DNA of 64,000 nt, from assembly GCA_035771165.1 (NCBI GenBank), contig JAWNZC010000324.1:440001-504000 (forward strand). The letters are read 5' to 3'. The position numbers and the translations under genes were made by a program. The stretch comes from Paragorgia papillata (taxonomy: Eukaryota > Cnidaria > Anthozoa > Scleralcyonacea > Coralliidae). Shown in pieces: positions 61,794 through 64,000 of the stretch (its first letter is position 1; each line of letters begins with the position of its first letter). The notes beneath the pieces were generated by a model. That model was not told the origin of the DNA and made no database searches. It saw only the letters and a program-made list of their open reading frames with translations.

Positions 61794-61910
61794 ACGTTGA
61801 TGAATGTAGCTCCAAACTCTGCCATCAACATGCTACTTGTAGAGATACCGTTAGTTCTTATACTTGCACATGTAATCGTGGATTTACTGGCGATGGAACC
61901 AGTTGCCCAG
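61794..61910 (+). CDS. PAN gene 3, exon 4 (calcium-binding EGF domain)
   Basis: Acceptor 'gtgtttattttaag', donor CCAG|GTAAGT, phase 1 to 1. It encodes DVDECSSKLCHQHATCRDTV then SSYTCTCNRGFTGDGTSCP: six cysteines, the D-x-D-E-C calcium signature and the Tyr/Phe hydroxylation-type C-x-R-D...Y-x-C context of EGF-CA. A symmetric 1-1 exon, ideal for shuffling. Confidence 0.92.
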
Positions 61911-62339
61911 GTAAGTTCTTGTAGTTGAACATAGATATTTGTCTTTTTGCATAGGCGGAGTTATTTCCAGCAGCTTGAAATTCTAAAAAAGTAAAACTGT
62001 TATAGGATACTCAATTATCTAGTTTGCTTTTGGTGAGAACAATCCTATTTTTCGACACCGGATCTTTAGGCACGATGGCTGTAGGCTCAACATTCGCAGA
62101 ACGTTTGCCCAAAACAGTTGATTTTGAACTTTGCTTGTCGGATTTTCTCAACAACTAACAAAAGTTCCGATATTATTTAGTCTGAATTCGCATGGAAGGT
62201 TTATTTGTACTCACGTTTCTTATCTGAAACATACAACATCGTTGCCATTATCTACTTTAGTCCTTGAATTGATTAAAATTGAAAAGATTCTTTAGATATT
62301 CGTATTATTATATCTGATTCGAAAAAGAAAGAAAAAACA

Positions 62340-63017
62340 ACGGATTCTATTCCTAGTTTGTTCTATTTTATCTTATTCTATTTTATTTAATTCTATTCTA
62401 TTCTATTCTATTCTATTCTATTCTATTCTATTCTATTCCATTCTATTCCATTCCATTCCATTCCATTCCATTCCATTCCATTCCATTCCATTCCATTCCA
62501 TTCCATTCCATTCCATTCCATTCCATTCCATTCCATTCCATTCCATTCCATTCCATTCCATTCCATTCCATTCCATTCCATTCCATTCCATTCCATTCCA
62601 TTCCATTCCATTCCATTCCATTCCATTCCATTCCATTCCATTCCATTCCATTCCATTCCATTCCATTCCATTCCATTCCATTCCATTCCATTCCATTCCA
62701 TTCCATTCCATTCCATTCCATTCCATTCCATTCCATTCCATTCCATTCCATTCCATTCCATTCCATTCCATTCCATTCCATTCCATTCCATTCCATTCCA
62801 TTCCATTCCATTCCATTCCATTCCATTCCATTCCATTCCATTCCATTCCATTCCATTCCATTCCATTCCATTCCATTCCATTCCATTCCATTCCATTCCA
62901 TTCCATTCCATTCCATTCCATTCCATTCCATTCCATTCTATTCTATTCTATTCTATTCTATTCTATTCTATTCTATTCTATTCTATTCTATTCTATTCTA
63001 TTCTATTCTATTCTATT
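62340..63017. repeat. TTCTA/TTCCA pentanucleotide satellite
   Basis: TTCTA units (about 62390-62437), then about 100 essentially perfect TTCCA units (62438-62935), then TTCTA again (62936-63017). The MEWNG open frames on the minus strand are artefacts. It lies between the EGF exon of gene 3 and the LINE. Confidence 0.98.
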
Positions 63018-63046
63018 CCATTCCATTTTATTCTATCCCAATACAT

Positions 63047-64000
63047 TCCAGGATGTATAGAAATTACTAAACCACACAGTCGACCCTTTATTGTTACAAC
63101 TGTTTACAGACCTCCTAATGCATCATCAGAATTCTTTGACCATTTGGAAAAGTTAATCAAACAAATTGATGATGAAAACAAAGAAATGTATATATTAGGT
63201 GATCTTAATTGTGACATGTCGAAAGAAAAGAAACTTTTTGATTTGCCAACTAAGAAACTAAATACATTATATGAATTGTACCAGTTGTCTCAATTGATTG
63301 ATGAACCTACGAGAATAACAATGACAACCTCCAGCCTCATTGACCATATTGTTACAAATACACCTGAGAAAATTTCTGATTCTGGTGTTATCCACACTGG
63401 AATCAGTGACCACAGTTTGGTATTTGCAATCAGAAAAATTGGAGTTTTTCAAAAGGAAGAAAATGTTACTGAAATAAGGAACATGAAAAATTTTAATGAG
63501 AACAATTTTGTAGATGAACTTCTAAATCTACATTGGGAATATGTTTACTTTTTTGGTCATTCCTAGAAGTGTTAAATAAACATGCACCACTACAACAAAA
63601 AAAACATAGGTCCAAGAAAGTTCCTTGGATTACGAGCAAAATCAAAAACCTCATGAATACAAGAGACAAACTAAAAAGAAAAGCCACTATTAGCAAATTA
63701 GAAATTGATTGGTTAAATTACAAAAAGACTAGAAATCAGGTAAATATTGAATTAAGAAATGCTAAAAAAACCTACTATTCCACGAGGATTGCTGGTCAAA
63801 AATGTGATCCAAAAAATGCTTGGAAATCAATAAACAATTTACTGGGCAAACAAAACAAACAACCAGTAGTGAATGAACTCAATTTGGGTGAAAATATTTT
63901 AAACAATCCAAAAGATATTGCGGAGGGCTTCAATGAATACTTTTCAAATATTGGCCCTGATTTAGCAAGCAAAATCAACATGTCCAATTACAATTTTGAG
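63047..64000 (+). pseudogene. LINE (CR1/L2-like) ORF2 fragment: endonuclease to start of RT, runs off window
   Basis: Frame 1 gives VTTVYRPPNASSEFFDHLEK, ILGDLNCDMS (apurinic endonuclease GDLN motif), SLIDHIVTNTP and GISDHSLVFA (catalytic D-H). A stop at 63564-63566 and a small deletion shift the frame. Frame 2 from 63560 is open to the window end: FLEVLNKHAPLQQKKHRSKK, VPWITSKIKNLM, NAWKSINNLLGK and AEGFNEYFSNIGPDLASKI, the linker before the reverse transcriptase. 5'-truncated at the TTCCA satellite. Confidence 0.88.

Larger units (their letters stand above)
59728..61910 (+). pseudogene. PAN gene 3: signal, PAN/Apple, linker and EGF-Ca exons; frame broken, 3' end outside window
   Basis: Exons visible: 59728-59869, 61156-61392, 61510-61543, 61794-61910. 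The signal exon is 142 nt as in gene 1. The PAN exon is 237 nt instead of 233: 4 extra bases near 61250 (in the 'gccgaggatcgatgtaaa' stretch) shift the frame after CGHLCLAEVCRG. In addition, the phase-1 junction of exons 1 and 2 creates TAA. Both defects would stop translation, so the copy is a pseudogene or the sequence has errors. Unlike genes 1 and 2, an EGF-Ca exon follows the linker. A FReD is expected further right but is not in the window. The introns hold pentanucleotide satellites and a LINE. Confidence 0.65.

Noticed and set aside
62423..62936. Three overlapping MEWNG-repeat proteins
   Set aside because: Every frame of a TTCCA pentanucleotide array is open on the minus strand.

Overview
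This is a eukaryotic, AT-rich, repeat-dense window. Short coding exons with GT..AG introns are scattered among many inverted-repeat transposons, tRNA-derived SINEs, non-LTR retrotransposon fragments and very long simple repeats. A ZCCHC24 orthologue, secreted PAN/Apple plus fibrinogen-domain (FReD) lectin-type genes, CR1/L2-like LINEs and RecQ-like pseudogenes point to a non-vertebrate metazoan. A cnidarian, most likely an anthozoan (coral or anemone), fits best; this is inference from content and not a proven assignment. There are no operons, rRNAs, convincing functional tRNA genes or CRISPR arrays. Most long open frames are simple-repeat artefacts. || Layout. 1-2900: minisatellite and foldback elements. 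2891-19721 (+): a ZCCHC24-like zinc-binding protein; the two C-terminal exons (18427-18684, 19440-19721) are clear and a compatible 19-codon first exon lies at 2891-2947, which would make a 15.5 kb intron full of MITEs and SINEs. 19880-23800: repeats. 23862-31085 (+): PAN-FReD gene 1, five exons, 353 aa. 31100-39680: simple repeats, a composite MITE structure and unassigned sequence. 39853-46686 (-): PAN-FReD gene 2, five exons, 360 aa. 46985-57775: long-TIR elements, an integrase-type transposase remnant and a broken RecQ-like helicase. 59728 to beyond the window (+): PAN gene 3, with a signal exon, a frameshifted PAN exon, a linker exon and a calcium-binding EGF exon. Its later introns hold a pure pentanucleotide satellite and a LINE that runs off the window end. 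|| The three PAN genes share exon architecture. Genes 1 and 3 both have a 142-nt signal exon, all three signal exons end in phase 1, all PAN exons end in phase 0, and the linker exon ends in phase 1 (43 nt in genes 1 and 2, 34 nt in gene 3). This points to local duplication. The exon lengths of genes 1 and 2 and of ZCCHC24 each sum to a whole number of codons, which supports the splice models. Predicted products of genes 1 and 2 are secreted or surface lectin-like recognition proteins; gene 3 looks broken in this sequence. || The most striking non-coding structure is a 115-bp-arm, essentially perfect palindrome in intron 2 of gene 2 (43623-43862). Each arm encodes what looks like a type I hammerhead ribozyme. 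Other notable structures are a 1.5 kb transposon whose inverted arms each keep the same 63-64 aa open frame, two near-identical MITEs bracketing a foldback segment (36792-38263), a 1156-bp element with a perfect 9-bp target duplication (45212-46367), and a LINE 3' end that starts within a few bases of the stop codon of gene 2.
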